The notes under the pieces were generated by a model, which made no database searches, had not been told where the DNA came from, and was given only the letters and a program-made list of their open reading frames with translations. Position numbers and translations under genes: made by a program. This document shows positions 46,035 to 54,086 of a DNA stretch of 64,000 nt, one piece after another (position 1 is the stretch's first letter; each line of letters opens with the position of its first letter). The stretch comes from CAVVIO01 sp963748095 (GTDB lineage Bacteria; Bacteroidota; Bacteroidia; Bacteroidales; UBA10428). The stretch is taken from positions 44,571-108,570 of the forward strand of contig CAVVIO010000020.1 in assembly GCA_963748095.1 (NCBI GenBank). Reading direction: 5' to 3'.

Positions 46035-46072
46035 AAGCTCCGGGTAATTATGTAAAGAAAAAACCGGAGCTT
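46035..46072 (-). terminator. terminator of the L31 gene
   Basis: On the minus strand stem AAGCTCCGG / CCGGAGCTT, a 20-base loop, followed by a run of eight T. It lies about 22 bases past the rpmE2 stop. Confidence 0.85.
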
Positions 46073-46094
46073 CCATTTTATATTTAAGATGCTT

Positions 46095-46361
46095 TTATTT
46101 CTTTTTCTTGTCGAGGTGGCTTTTATACCTGTTCATGAATTTATCTACACGACCTGCAGTATCCACCAGTTTCATCTTTCCGGTATAAAAGGGATGTGAG
46201 GTATTGGATATTTCAAGTTTCACCAATGGGTATTCTATCCCGTCTTCAAGCGTTACAGTTTCTTTTGCTGTTGCAGCCGATTTGGTAACAAAAGTATGTC
46301 CGTTTGACATGTCTTTGAATGCAACCAGTCTGTAATTCTTTGGATGTATTTCTTTTTTCAT
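46095..46361 (-). CDS. rpmE2: 50S ribosomal protein L31, type B
   Basis: An 88-residue ribosomal protein. It begins MKKEIHPKNYRLVAFKDMSNGHTF and contains EISNTSHPFYTGKMKLVDTAGRVDKFMNRY, the family signature. No Cys is present, so it is the zinc-free type B form rather than the CxxC-containing type A. In the Bacteroidota it is usually the only L31, so this need not mean a zinc-starvation paralogue. Single gene, with its own terminator. Confidence 0.96.
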   Translation of the reverse strand: MKKEIHPKNYRLVAFKDMSNGHTFVTKSAATAKETVTLEDGIEYPLVKLEISNTSHPFYTGKMKLVDTAGRVDKFMNRYKSHLDKKKK

Positions 46362-46459
46362 TTCTTTATCCTGTTTTCAATTTTACAATCGATCGTATTT
46401 ATGGGTCTGCAAAGGTAACTATTTTCTTTTTATTTGAAAAAAGTTTTAATTTTTTTTAA

Positions 46460-47647
46460 TTACAAATACAATTTTCCCTCAAACTCATTATTAAACCTGA
46501 TAAATTCCGCATCCTTATCGAACAGGTGCATGTAAGTAATATGTGTTTTTGCTTTAACTCCCCCGATTTTGTCATAAACACTTATCATCTTGGGATTATA
46601 GTCCCCTACCCAGGACAGTTCAATTTCTTTATGCTGCGGGCGTTTGCGCAAAACCTTTACAAACTGGTAAAACAAAGCCGAAATTATCCCTGAATTCTGA
46701 TAATCGGGACTTACACCGGCAACAAAAACTCGTGTTCGGGTAATTGTCTTCGAGATATTTTTATAATACAAAAATTTCAATTTATTGATAATGTTAAGTT
46801 TCCCATTGCCAAGCTTCTTTAATAACTGGTTAATATCAGGAAATATGATAACCATAGCAATAGGTTTCCCATTATCGTAAGCAAACCAGATAAATTCCTC
46901 GTCGACCACCGGTTTCGATTCTTTCAGCATTTTCCAGATCTCTTCGTGTTTAAGCGGGCTGTAACTTTTATGAAAGCCCGACCAGATAGTATTGTATGTC
47001 TCAACAAGGTCATTTACATACTTTTCGGCATTCTTAAAGCTGAAATGTTCGAAAGAGTAGTTTGGCCTGCTTTCTATATATTCAGCAAATTTCACCAGAC
47101 GTTCATTAAAAGGAAGGGAAAGATCCACATGATAGCTGTATTGCTCAAAGAAATTCTGGAAACCGTAATTTTCATATAAATCCTTATAATAAGGAAAATT
47201 ATATTGCATACCATAAGCCTGCTGCATGAATCCTTCAACCAATAATCCCCAATATACAAAATTCTCCCCGAAATTAACCGGGGCTTCCATAGCTTCCATT
47301 CCACGTTCCTGTAGCCAGGCTTTAGCAGTATCGAACAACATGTTGGCAGCCTCTTGATTATTAATACATTCGAAAAAACCGGCACCTCCTGTGGGTTGTC
47401 TGAAAACATTTACTTTATTATGATCGACAAATGCCGCGATACGGCCGATTGTTTTCTGACTGTCGTCTTTTAATAACCAACGAATAGCCTCTCCATGCAG
47501 AAAGCAAGCATTATTTGCCGGGTCAAAAATACCTTCAATTTCCGCATCCAGCGGGCATACCCAGTTCTTGTCATTTTTGTAATGTCGTTTCGGAAAGTCA
47601 ATAAATTCTTTGCTTAAAATCGTATCTGTTACTTCCAATATTGTCAT
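46460..47647 (-). CDS. GNAT-like acetyltransferase-fold protein
   Basis: A 395-residue soluble protein. The N-terminus (VTDTILSKEFIDFPKRHYKNDKNWVCPLDAEIEGIFDP) and the C-terminal half with RTRVFVAGVSPDYQNSGIISALFYQF and IELSWVGDYNPKMISVYDKIGG resemble the GNAT fold duplicated twice; the second copy keeps the acetyl-CoA loop-like region and the NxxxxxxxxKxG end motif. It is a conserved but unassigned Bacteroidota family often annotated as hypothetical. The substrate is unknown. It starts 21 bases after the aminotransferase stop on the same strand, so the two may act together. Confidence 0.75.
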   Translation of the reverse strand: MTILEVTDTILSKEFIDFPKRHYKNDKNWVCPLDAEIEGIFDPANNACFLHGEAIRWLLKDDSQKTIGRIAAFVDHNKVNVFRQPTGGAGFFECINNQEAANMLFDTAKAWLQERGMEAMEAPVNFGENFVYWGLLVEGFMQQAYGMQYNFPYYKDLYENYGFQNFFEQYSYHVDLSLPFNERLVKFAEYIESRPNYSFEHFSFKNAEKYVNDLVETYNTIWSGFHKSYSPLKHEEIWKMLKESKPVVDEEFIWFAYDNGKPIAMVIIFPDINQLLKKLGNGKLNIINKLKFLYYKNISKTITRTRVFVAGVSPDYQNSGIISALFYQFVKVLRKRPQHKEIELSWVGDYNPKMISVYDKIGGVKAKTHITYMHLFDKDAEFIRFNNEFEGKLYL

Positions 47648-47668
47648 AGTGGGTTTTGTTTTTTCAGC

Positions 47669-49138
47669 CTATAAACTAAACCAGTCTGTCATCCACTGCA
47701 GATTAGGCTGTAGCTGATCTTTATGAATAAACTCATTCTTTTTGGGTATGTAAATATACGCTTTTTTCCACTCTTCAAAATTTGCAATTATCTGTTCAAG
47801 AGCCTCTGCAAAAAAATTAATCTCTTCGTCTTTCATAGTTGGATGAAGTGATAATCGCACCCATCCGGGTTTTTCCGAAAGATCGCCATGGCTGATCTTG
47901 TCAGTAATCTCTTTTGAGCGGTCGTGACTTACTTCCAGTAAAAAGTGACCATACGTTCCTGCGCATGCACATCCTCCGCGTACCTGAATACCATACCTGT
48001 CGCTCAGCAATTTGACCAGAAGATTAAAATGGATACTTACATGGAAAAACGAGATTACACCCAGGCGATGTTCCACATTATCTGCAAGTATCCGTATACC
48101 TTTTATTCCCCGCAATTTACGAAAGGCTAACTGCACGAGTTCTTCTTCCCTTTTCAGCATATTTTCGGTTCCCATCTTATCTTTCAATTCAATAGCCAGG
48201 GCAATTTTAATAGCTTGTAGAAATCCGGGAGTTCCCCCGTCTTCACGGGTTTCAATATCATCTACGTATTTATATTCTCCCCAGCGGTCGGTCCAGTCGA
48301 CTGTTCCTCCCCCGGGGTTGTCGGGAGCTTCCAGGTTATAAAGACTCGAATCGAAAACCAATACACCCGATGAACCGGGGCCACCTAAAAATTTATGAGG
48401 AGAAAAATAGATGGCATCCAGCTTCATCATTGGGTCAGACGGATGCATATCGATATCAACATAAGGTGCTGAGGCAGCAAAATCGACGAAACATAGTCCT
48501 CCGTTTTCGTGCATGATCCGCGCCATTTCATAGTAGGGAGTTATAATACCTGTAACATTGGAACAGGCAGTAAAAGCACCGATTTTGAATTTGCGATCAC
48601 GGTAGATTAATAATTGCCGTTGTAGTTCTTCCATGTCAATCAGCAGATCATCAGTTGGATTTAACATCACTACATCAGTATCGGTTTCGAACCATGATGT
48701 GTGATTGGAATGATGTTCCATATGGGTAATAAAAACAACCGGGCGTTCAATGTCCTCATGACTTTTATCCCTGATTTGTTTTTTACCGCTTTTAAGGCTG
48801 AGTATGCGTTGCAATTTGTTAACAACAGTTGTCATTCCCGAACCCGCAGTAATGATCACATCGTTAGACCCGGCATTGACATGTTTTTTTATCAGTCGGT
48901 GTGCGTGATGATAACTTAGTGTCATACGACTGCCGGTCTCACTGGTTTCTGTATGTGTATTGGCTACAAAAGGGCCGAATTTATAAAGCAGTTTGTCTTC
49001 AATAGGACGATATAATCTTCCGCTTGCCAGCCAATCGAAATAATAAATTTTCTTTTTCCCGTAAACGGATTCATAGTATGCATCAATACCAATTATATTT
49101 TCCCTGTATGGTTGAAAATACTTTTCTAGATCAGACAT
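47669..49138 (-). CDS. class V aminotransferase-fold PLP enzyme (cysteine desulfurase-like)
   Basis: A 489-residue enzyme, longer than SufS or IscS (about 400). Landmarks: DWLASGRLYRPIEDKLL, TAGSGMTTVVNKLQ, MEHHSNHTSWFETD, FVDFAASAPYVDID with the PLP Asp, and the Schiff-base Lys249 in YFSPHKFLGGPGSSGVL. A Cys-rich loop RGGCACAGTYGHFL occupies the place of the cysteine desulfurase active loop, so sulfur transfer is possible. No Suf or Isc scaffold gene is adjacent, so function in Fe-S assembly is not supported by context. Confidence 0.88.
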   Translation of the reverse strand: MSDLEKYFQPYRENIIGIDAYYESVYGKKKIYYFDWLASGRLYRPIEDKLLYKFGPFVANTHTETSETGSRMTLSYHHAHRLIKKHVNAGSNDVIITAGSGMTTVVNKLQRILSLKSGKKQIRDKSHEDIERPVVFITHMEHHSNHTSWFETDTDVVMLNPTDDLLIDMEELQRQLLIYRDRKFKIGAFTACSNVTGIITPYYEMARIMHENGGLCFVDFAASAPYVDIDMHPSDPMMKLDAIYFSPHKFLGGPGSSGVLVFDSSLYNLEAPDNPGGGTVDWTDRWGEYKYVDDIETREDGGTPGFLQAIKIALAIELKDKMGTENMLKREEELVQLAFRKLRGIKGIRILADNVEHRLGVISFFHVSIHFNLLVKLLSDRYGIQVRGGCACAGTYGHFLLEVSHDRSKEITDKISHGDLSEKPGWVRLSLHPTMKDEEINFFAEALEQIIANFEEWKKAYIYIPKKNEFIHKDQLQPNLQWMTDWFSL

Positions 49139-49154
49139 GATGCATATTTATTAA

Positions 49155-49922
49155 TTATCTTCTGCTGGCTATTTTGGAAAGCAATCGCAGAATTTCGATA
49201 TATAACCAGATTAATGTTACTATAAGGCCGAAAGCTCCGTACCATTCCATGTATTTCGGGGCACCCGTTTTAGCTCCCTGTTCGATAAAATCAAAATCCA
49301 GCACCAGGTTCAGAGCAGCTATTACAACAATAAAAACACTTATACCAATGCTTAACAAGCTGTTGCCCTGTATAAAACCGACAGAAACTCCGAATAATCC
49401 CAGTATAAAAGTTCCCAGGTAAACCAGTGCAATACCACCGGTAGCGGCAAACACACCCAGTTTAAAATTTTGAGTGACTTTTATCCAGCCTGATTTGTAT
49501 GCAAGCAACAACGAAAACAAGGTGCCGAAGGTAAGCGCTACTGATATTTTAACGATACCGGGGTATTGTGTTTCGAAAAAAGCAGAAATACCACCCAGGA
49601 AAAGCCCTTCCAATAATGCATATATTGGTGCAGAATACGGTGCTGCTGTTTTTCTGAAAATGGTGATCATAGCACAGATAAATCCACCGATGCCGCCTAC
49701 GAGCAACCATTTCGAAATGCTTGCAAAAGCAACTTCAGGATCAGCAGCATTCATAAACAACCTCCAAGTATAAGCAGCACCCGCCATTACCAGCAGTAAT
49801 AAAATACCTGTTTTATTTACGGTACCTTCCAGTGTCATTACATCGGTACTGGTATAGGTAAACGACCGACTTGAAAAGGTATTCTTATTTAATGCAGGAT
49901 TTGCTGTGCGTCCGATATTCAT
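49155..49922 (-). CDS. Bax inhibitor-1/YccA family membrane protein
   Basis: A 255-residue protein with seven predicted helices between about 35 and 250. Family features: short polar N-terminus (RTANPALNKNTFSS), the segment APIYALLEGLFLGGISAFFETQYPGI, and the C-terminal LNLVLDFDFIEQGAKTGAPKYMEWYGAFGLIVTLIWLYIEILRLL, with the paired acidic residues that form the pH sensor in bacterial BsYetJ. It probably leaks calcium or another cation, or modulates membrane proteases (YccA), but the direct role is unknown. It is 16 bases upstream of the aminotransferase gene. Confidence 0.93.
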   Translation of the reverse strand: MNIGRTANPALNKNTFSSRSFTYTSTDVMTLEGTVNKTGILLLLVMAGAAYTWRLFMNAADPEVAFASISKWLLVGGIGGFICAMITIFRKTAAPYSAPIYALLEGLFLGGISAFFETQYPGIVKISVALTFGTLFSLLLAYKSGWIKVTQNFKLGVFAATGGIALVYLGTFILGLFGVSVGFIQGNSLLSIGISVFIVVIAALNLVLDFDFIEQGAKTGAPKYMEWYGAFGLIVTLIWLYIEILRLLSKIASRR

Positions 49923-50058
49923 AGCTGAAATTTTTTTACAATGTTAGAAATTATTTGCATTGAAACAACTGATTTTTATCCTTTCTGTAAAGAAATGGAA
50001 TTTGATTTTACTGAACGAATATTTAAAGGAATTATTTTTATAAATCTGAAAAGATATA

Positions 50059-50066
50059 TATCTTTG
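50059..50066 (+). promoter_or_regulatory. candidate -7 box of tRNA-His
   Basis: TATCTTTG matches TAnnTTTG and lies 15 bases before the mature tRNA 5' end, a normal distance for a short-leader tRNA transcript. No clear TTG was found at -33. Confidence 0.55.
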
Positions 50067-50080
50067 CACACCTTAAAACG

Positions 50081-50154
50081 GTGGATGTAGCTCAGTCGGT
50101 TAGAGCACTGGATTGTGGTTCCAGGGGTCGTGGGTTCGAACCCCATCTTCCACC
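50081..50154 (+). tRNA. tRNA-His (anticodon GTG)
   Basis: 74 bases. Anticodon stem CTGGA/TCCAG with loop TTGTGGT, anticodon GTG. D-arm AGCTCAGTCGGTTAGAGC and T-arm GTGGGTTCGAACCCCAT are standard. The base before the 5' end is G and the discriminator is C, matching the G-1:C73 identity pair of tRNA-His. The acceptor is GTGGATG against CTTCCAC, with one T-T mismatch at the sixth pair. CCA is not fully encoded. Its own terminator follows. Confidence 0.96.
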
Positions 50155-50155
50155 C

Positions 50156-50187
50156 AAAAGCCTTAATGAAAAGTTAAGGCTTTTTTT
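50156..50187 (+). terminator. terminator of tRNA-His
   Basis: Stem AAAAGCCTTAA / TTAAGGCTTTT with a 7-base loop and a run of seven T, immediately after the tRNA. Confidence 0.93.
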
Positions 50188-50327
50188 GTGCATTAAAATG
50201 CCGGAAGAAATAAACCCTTAACTTATAGAGGCGAACAAGATATACATCAGCCAATTCCTGTTTTATCATTTTATCGAAAATGAAAAATAAATGATAACTT
50301 CTATAGGTAGGAAATATAATTAAGAAA

Positions 50328-50804
50328 TTATTTGGTGTTTTTATTCTCCAGGATTTTCATACCTGTAGAATCTGCCCATGAACATATCTCCTTTTTATCT
50401 GCCGGTGTAAGTCGTGCTTTTTTATGTATTAACCGGTAACTTGCCAGGGGCATCCCACCGTCTTTAATTTCTTCACAGATTTTATTAAGCTTTGCAATCT
50501 GATCTTTCCGTGAATATTTATTCCACTCTGAAAAGTTCACGTTATCTTTAGCCCCATTAATATGTCCGTTTAGCCACCATGAAACAGGAGCTACGTAACC
50601 ATACCACGGATATTTAGTGTGATTTGAATGGCAGTTAAAACAGGCATTTTCTAATAACTGCTGTGTATTGGCCGGAGTGGATACAGCCTGAAAGATATCA
50701 TCCGGCCCCAGGGGATCACCCAGGTTTTTTTTCGGACGTATAAACTGTATAAGTACAAATATCAACAGAAGAATGGCTAAATACCGTATGTATTTTTTTT
50801 TCAT
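50328..50804 (-). CDS. haem-binding domain-containing protein (c-type, CxxCH)
   Basis: A 158-residue protein with one N-terminal membrane helix (about 7-22) and a periplasmic domain. The haem attachment motif CFNCH is at 55-59, followed by SNHTKYPWYGYVAPVSWWLNGHI with the Trp/His residues conserved in the 'Haem_bd' family and DGGMPLASYRLIHKKARLT, where a Met could be the distal ligand. The motif suggests a small membrane-anchored cytochrome c that shuttles electrons. It is 15 bases downstream of a paralogue on the same strand. Confidence 0.9.
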   Translation of the reverse strand: MKKKYIRYLAILLLIFVLIQFIRPKKNLGDPLGPDDIFQAVSTPANTQQLLENACFNCHSNHTKYPWYGYVAPVSWWLNGHINGAKDNVNFSEWNKYSRKDQIAKLNKICEEIKDGGMPLASYRLIHKKARLTPADKKEICSWADSTGMKILENKNTK

Positions 50805-50819
50805 TTGATTATGGTAATG

Positions 50820-51233
50820 TTAGTTCATTATTTTATTGGTTTCCTTATCTGTCCAGTCTAAAATAATCTTTTTCTGCAATTCTGTCAGCTTTTTATCCGG
50901 GAAACGAAGTAAAAATTTTTCCGGGGGCATTTTGTCTTCATTTACTTCTTTATGAATATCATTCAACTTACTGATTTTCTTCATAGAAGTAAAAGTGCCC
51001 CAATCATCAAAGTTCAATTTTTCTTTTGCTTTATCGCTGTGGGAGGTGGTACTGTGACATCCGATACACGAACTTTGTACTATCTGCTGAACAGAATCGG
51101 GAAAAACCTGTGAAGAATCTGCAGGTATATAAATTCTATTACTCGCATCAGTAGATAAGTTATTAGTTCTGAAGGCGCTTAAAAAAAAGAATGGGATGAT
51201 CATAACAGGAAGAAACACTAATAATTTTTTCAT
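50820..51233 (-). CDS. haem-binding domain-containing protein, paralogue (CxxCH)
   Basis: A 137-residue protein. ATG 51233 gives a signal-anchor (KKLLVFLPVMIIPFFFLSAF); an upstream in-frame TTG is unlikely. Haem motif CIGCH at 56-60. The region KAKEKLNFDDWGTFTSMKKISKLNDIHKEVNEDKMPPEKFLL matches the second half of the neighbour (NFSEWNKYSRKDQIAKLNKICEEIKDGGMP), so the two genes are tandem duplicates. It lacks the W-Y-G-Y insert after the haem motif, so it is a divergent, shorter version. Probably the two act in the same redox chain. Confidence 0.88.
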   Translation of the reverse strand: MKKLLVFLPVMIIPFFFLSAFRTNNLSTDASNRIYIPADSSQVFPDSVQQIVQSSCIGCHSTTSHSDKAKEKLNFDDWGTFTSMKKISKLNDIHKEVNEDKMPPEKFLLRFPDKKLTELQKKIILDWTDKETNKIMN

Positions 51234-51531
51234 AAAGGTGTTTTTTAATTTGACAACCAAATGTTATTTTCCAAATTTATATTATTTGGAAGAATATATT
51301 TCAACTATTCAAAATAAAGATAGTTTAAATATTTGAATTGAAATAACACTCTTATAACCATCAATATTGATAGGAACGGCCGGTATCAGAATTCTAGATA
51401 AGAAGTTTCAAACAGTTGCTTTAATAATTCGACATATGAGAAAGTAATCAATTGAACCAATCCATTATAAATCTGTTGTTTTGAATACCTGAAAATAGTA
51501 AATTAGGTATAAACCTTAAATTCATATTAAT

Positions 51532-51888
51532 ATGAAAACACTTACCGCATTAGGCAGATTTATTTTTGCTATTCCTTTTATTGTTTTAGGATTAAACCAT
51601 TTTATGAATGCTCCTGAAATGGCGGGGATGGTACTTAAAAACTGGCCAATAGCAGAAGGGCTGGTATATATTGTTGGTCTGGCATTGATACTTGCAGGCG
51701 TTAGTATTATCATCAATGTAAAGGCCAGATTAGCGAGTTTGTTGCTTGCTTTGTTGTTGTTTATTTTTATAGTAACAATTCACTTACCGAGCCTTTTGCA
51801 TGGAAACAGTATGTCGCTCGTTAGTCTGTTGAAAGATATGGCCCTGATGGGAGCATCACTTACATACGCGGGAATATTAAAGAAATAA
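51532..51888 (+). CDS. DoxX family membrane protein
   Basis: A 118-residue protein with four predicted helices at about 5-22, 40-62, 67-85 and 98-115. It starts MKTLTALGRFIFAIPFIVLGLNHFMNAPEMAG, the DoxX/DoxD signature of a helix followed by N-H-F. The family includes subunits of thiosulfate:quinone oxidoreductase and many small membrane proteins of unknown role. There is no quinone-oxidoreductase partner here. Confidence 0.9.
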   Translation: MKTLTALGRFIFAIPFIVLGLNHFMNAPEMAGMVLKNWPIAEGLVYIVGLALILAGVSIIINVKARLASLLLALLLFIFIVTIHLPSLLHGNSMSLVSLLKDMALMGASLTYAGILKK

Positions 51889-51986
51889 GTTGGATAATAT
51901 CTGAAAACAGGTTGTAAACATTTAAAAATTTTTGTAAATTGCAGTATAATTTAAAAGAATTTTAAATTATTAATTGATTGACACTT

Positions 51987-52019
51987 ACTAAGCAAGATAT
52001 TACTCTTGCTTAGTTTTTT
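51987..52019 (+). terminator. terminator downstream of DoxX
   Basis: Stem ACTAAGCAAGA / TCTTGCTTAGT, a 6-base loop and a run of six T, about 100 bases after the DoxX stop. The rest of the 324-base gap before parE shows only the parE promoter candidate. Confidence 0.88.
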
Positions 52020-52186
52020 AATATTCAATACCTTCTTTTGCATATTTCGGCTTTCAGGTGCCTGGTTTGTCTTAAAGAAATTAACATGCTACTGTCCTAA
52101 TTTTCAACTAAGTAATATATAACACTATCCGGTGTTTGTTAATTTGTTTGTTGAAAAAGAAATTCTATTACCTACTTACTTTTCTA

Positions 52187-52194
52187 TATATTTG
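52187..52194 (+). promoter_or_regulatory. candidate -7 box of parE
   Basis: TATATTTG matches TAnnTTTG and lies 19 bases before ATG 52213. It sits inside the upstream extension from GTG 52132, so that extension is not translated. Confidence 0.5.
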
Positions 52195-52212
52195 CTGCAA
52201 ATAAAAATTTTA

Positions 52213-54054
52213 ATGACAGTAGCAAATTATTCGGAAGATAGCATTCGCACACTTGACTGGAAGGAGCATATTCGCAAGCGCCCGGGAATGTACATAGGTA
52301 AATTGGGAGATGGTTCTTCCCAGGATGATGGCATTTATATTTTGTTAAAGGAAGTGCTTGACAATTCCATTGATGAGTACATGATGGGATTTGGCAAGAC
52401 AATCGAGATTACAATTAATGAAAGCCTTGTTGAAGTAAGGGATTATGGCAGGGGTATCCCTTTGGGAAAATTGAAGGATGTGGTTTCGATAATGAATACC
52501 GGTGCAAAATACGATTCCAAGGTTTTTAAAAAATCAGTTGGTTTGAACGGGGTTGGGATCAAAGCTGTAAATGCCCTTTCTTCCATGTTCATTATCAAGT
52601 CATACCGTGACGGTATAGTGAAAGCAATTACATTTAACGAAGGCAATACGCTGAATGAAGAACCTGAACAAAAAACAGAACTGAAAAACGGCACGCTGGT
52701 TTCATTTACTCCCGATGAACAGTTGTTTGGCAACTTCCGTTATATCGAGGATTATGTAGAATCCATGGTACGTAATTATGTATACCTGAATGCAGGCCTG
52801 ACAATACTGTTAAACGGGGAAAAATTCTTTTCAAAAAACGGGTTACTCGACCTGCTGGCTGAAAACATGGGGGCAGAAGGTCTTTATCCGATTATACATC
52901 TGAAAGATGAAGATATCGAATTTGCTCTGACACATGGGGATCAGTATGGCGAGAATTATTATACGTTTGTCAATGGTCAGCATACCATACAGGGAGGTAC
53001 ACATCTTACCGCTTTTCGCGAGGCATTGGTAAAAACTATTCGTGAATTTTATAAGAAGGATTTTGATCCTTCGGATATACGGGCTTCTATTCATGCTGCA
53101 TTAAGTATTAAAGTGGAAGAACCAGTATTTGAATCACAAACCAAAACCAAACTGGGATCGAAGGATATTGGTCCCAAAGGCCCTTCAATACGTAACTTTA
53201 TCGGTGATTTTCTGAAGAATCACCTGGACAATTTTTTACATAAGCATCCCGAAACAGCCGATATCCTTTTAAAGAAGATTATTGAATCGGAAAAAGAAAG
53301 AAAAGCAATATCAGGGATACAAAAAATAGCGAAAGAAAGGGCAAAAAAGGCCAATCTCCACAATCGTAAATTACGTGATTGTAAGATTCATTACAATTCG
53401 TCAGACGAACGGAGAATGGAAACTACCATTTTTATTACCGAGGGGGATTCAGCGAGTGGGTCGATCACCAAGTCGAGAGAAGTGGCCACCCAGGCAGTTT
53501 TCAGCCTTAAAGGCAAGCCCTTGAATACCTTTGGCCTTACCAAAAAAATTGTGTACGAAAATGAAGAGTTCAACCTTTTGCAGGCTGCCCTTAACATTGA
53601 AGACGGGTTGGATGAACTTCGTTATCACAATGTTGTAATTGCAACTGATGCCGACGTGGACGGAATGCATATCCGTTTGTTACTGATCACGTTTTTTCTG
53701 CAGTTTTTCCCCGACCTGGTGCGTAAAGGTCATTTATATATTCTGCAAACCCCACTGTTTCGTGTTAGGAATAAAAAGGATACATACTATTGCTATAGTG
53801 ATGAAGAAAGAGAAAAAGCGATTAAAAAGGTAGGATCAAATCCAGAGATTACCCGTTTTAAAGGATTAGGCGAAATCTCACCCGATGAATTCAAACATTT
53901 TATAGGGAAAGACATAAGACTGGATCCTGTACGTATTAAAAAAGATGATATTATTTCGGAAATACTTCCTTACTATATGGGAAAAAATACCCCTGAACGA
54001 CAGGAGTTTATTATTGATAACCTGCGTGTGGAAGAAGATCTGGTAGAGGTTTAA
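52213..54054 (+). CDS. parE: DNA topoisomerase IV subunit B
   Basis: A 613-residue GHKL ATPase/TOPRIM subunit. ATP site: LLKEVLDNSIDEY and VRDYGRGIPLGKLKDVVSIMNTGAKYDSKVFKKSVGLNGVGIKAVNALS. Transducer domain about 220-390. TOPRIM: ITEGDSASGSI and the metal site ATDADVDGMHIRLLLITFFL. The C-terminus is the PEP-type region of GyrB/ParE. Its length (no large insert) and pairing with the following 878-residue A subunit support topoisomerase IV over gyrase. I start at ATG 52213 because the -7 box precludes the earlier start. Confidence 0.92.
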   Translation: MTVANYSEDSIRTLDWKEHIRKRPGMYIGKLGDGSSQDDGIYILLKEVLDNSIDEYMMGFGKTIEITINESLVEVRDYGRGIPLGKLKDVVSIMNTGAKYDSKVFKKSVGLNGVGIKAVNALSSMFIIKSYRDGIVKAITFNEGNTLNEEPEQKTELKNGTLVSFTPDEQLFGNFRYIEDYVESMVRNYVYLNAGLTILLNGEKFFSKNGLLDLLAENMGAEGLYPIIHLKDEDIEFALTHGDQYGENYYTFVNGQHTIQGGTHLTAFREALVKTIREFYKKDFDPSDIRASIHAALSIKVEEPVFESQTKTKLGSKDIGPKGPSIRNFIGDFLKNHLDNFLHKHPETADILLKKIIESEKERKAISGIQKIAKERAKKANLHNRKLRDCKIHYNSSDERRMETTIFITEGDSASGSITKSREVATQAVFSLKGKPLNTFGLTKKIVYENEEFNLLQAALNIEDGLDELRYHNVVIATDADVDGMHIRLLLITFFLQFFPDLVRKGHLYILQTPLFRVRNKKDTYYCYSDEEREKAIKKVGSNPEITRFKGLGEISPDEFKHFIGKDIRLDPVRIKKDDIISEILPYYMGKNTPERQEFIIDNLRVEEDLVEV

Positions 54055-54086
54055 TCCTCCATTTTCAACATAAGTGAAAGAAAAGA

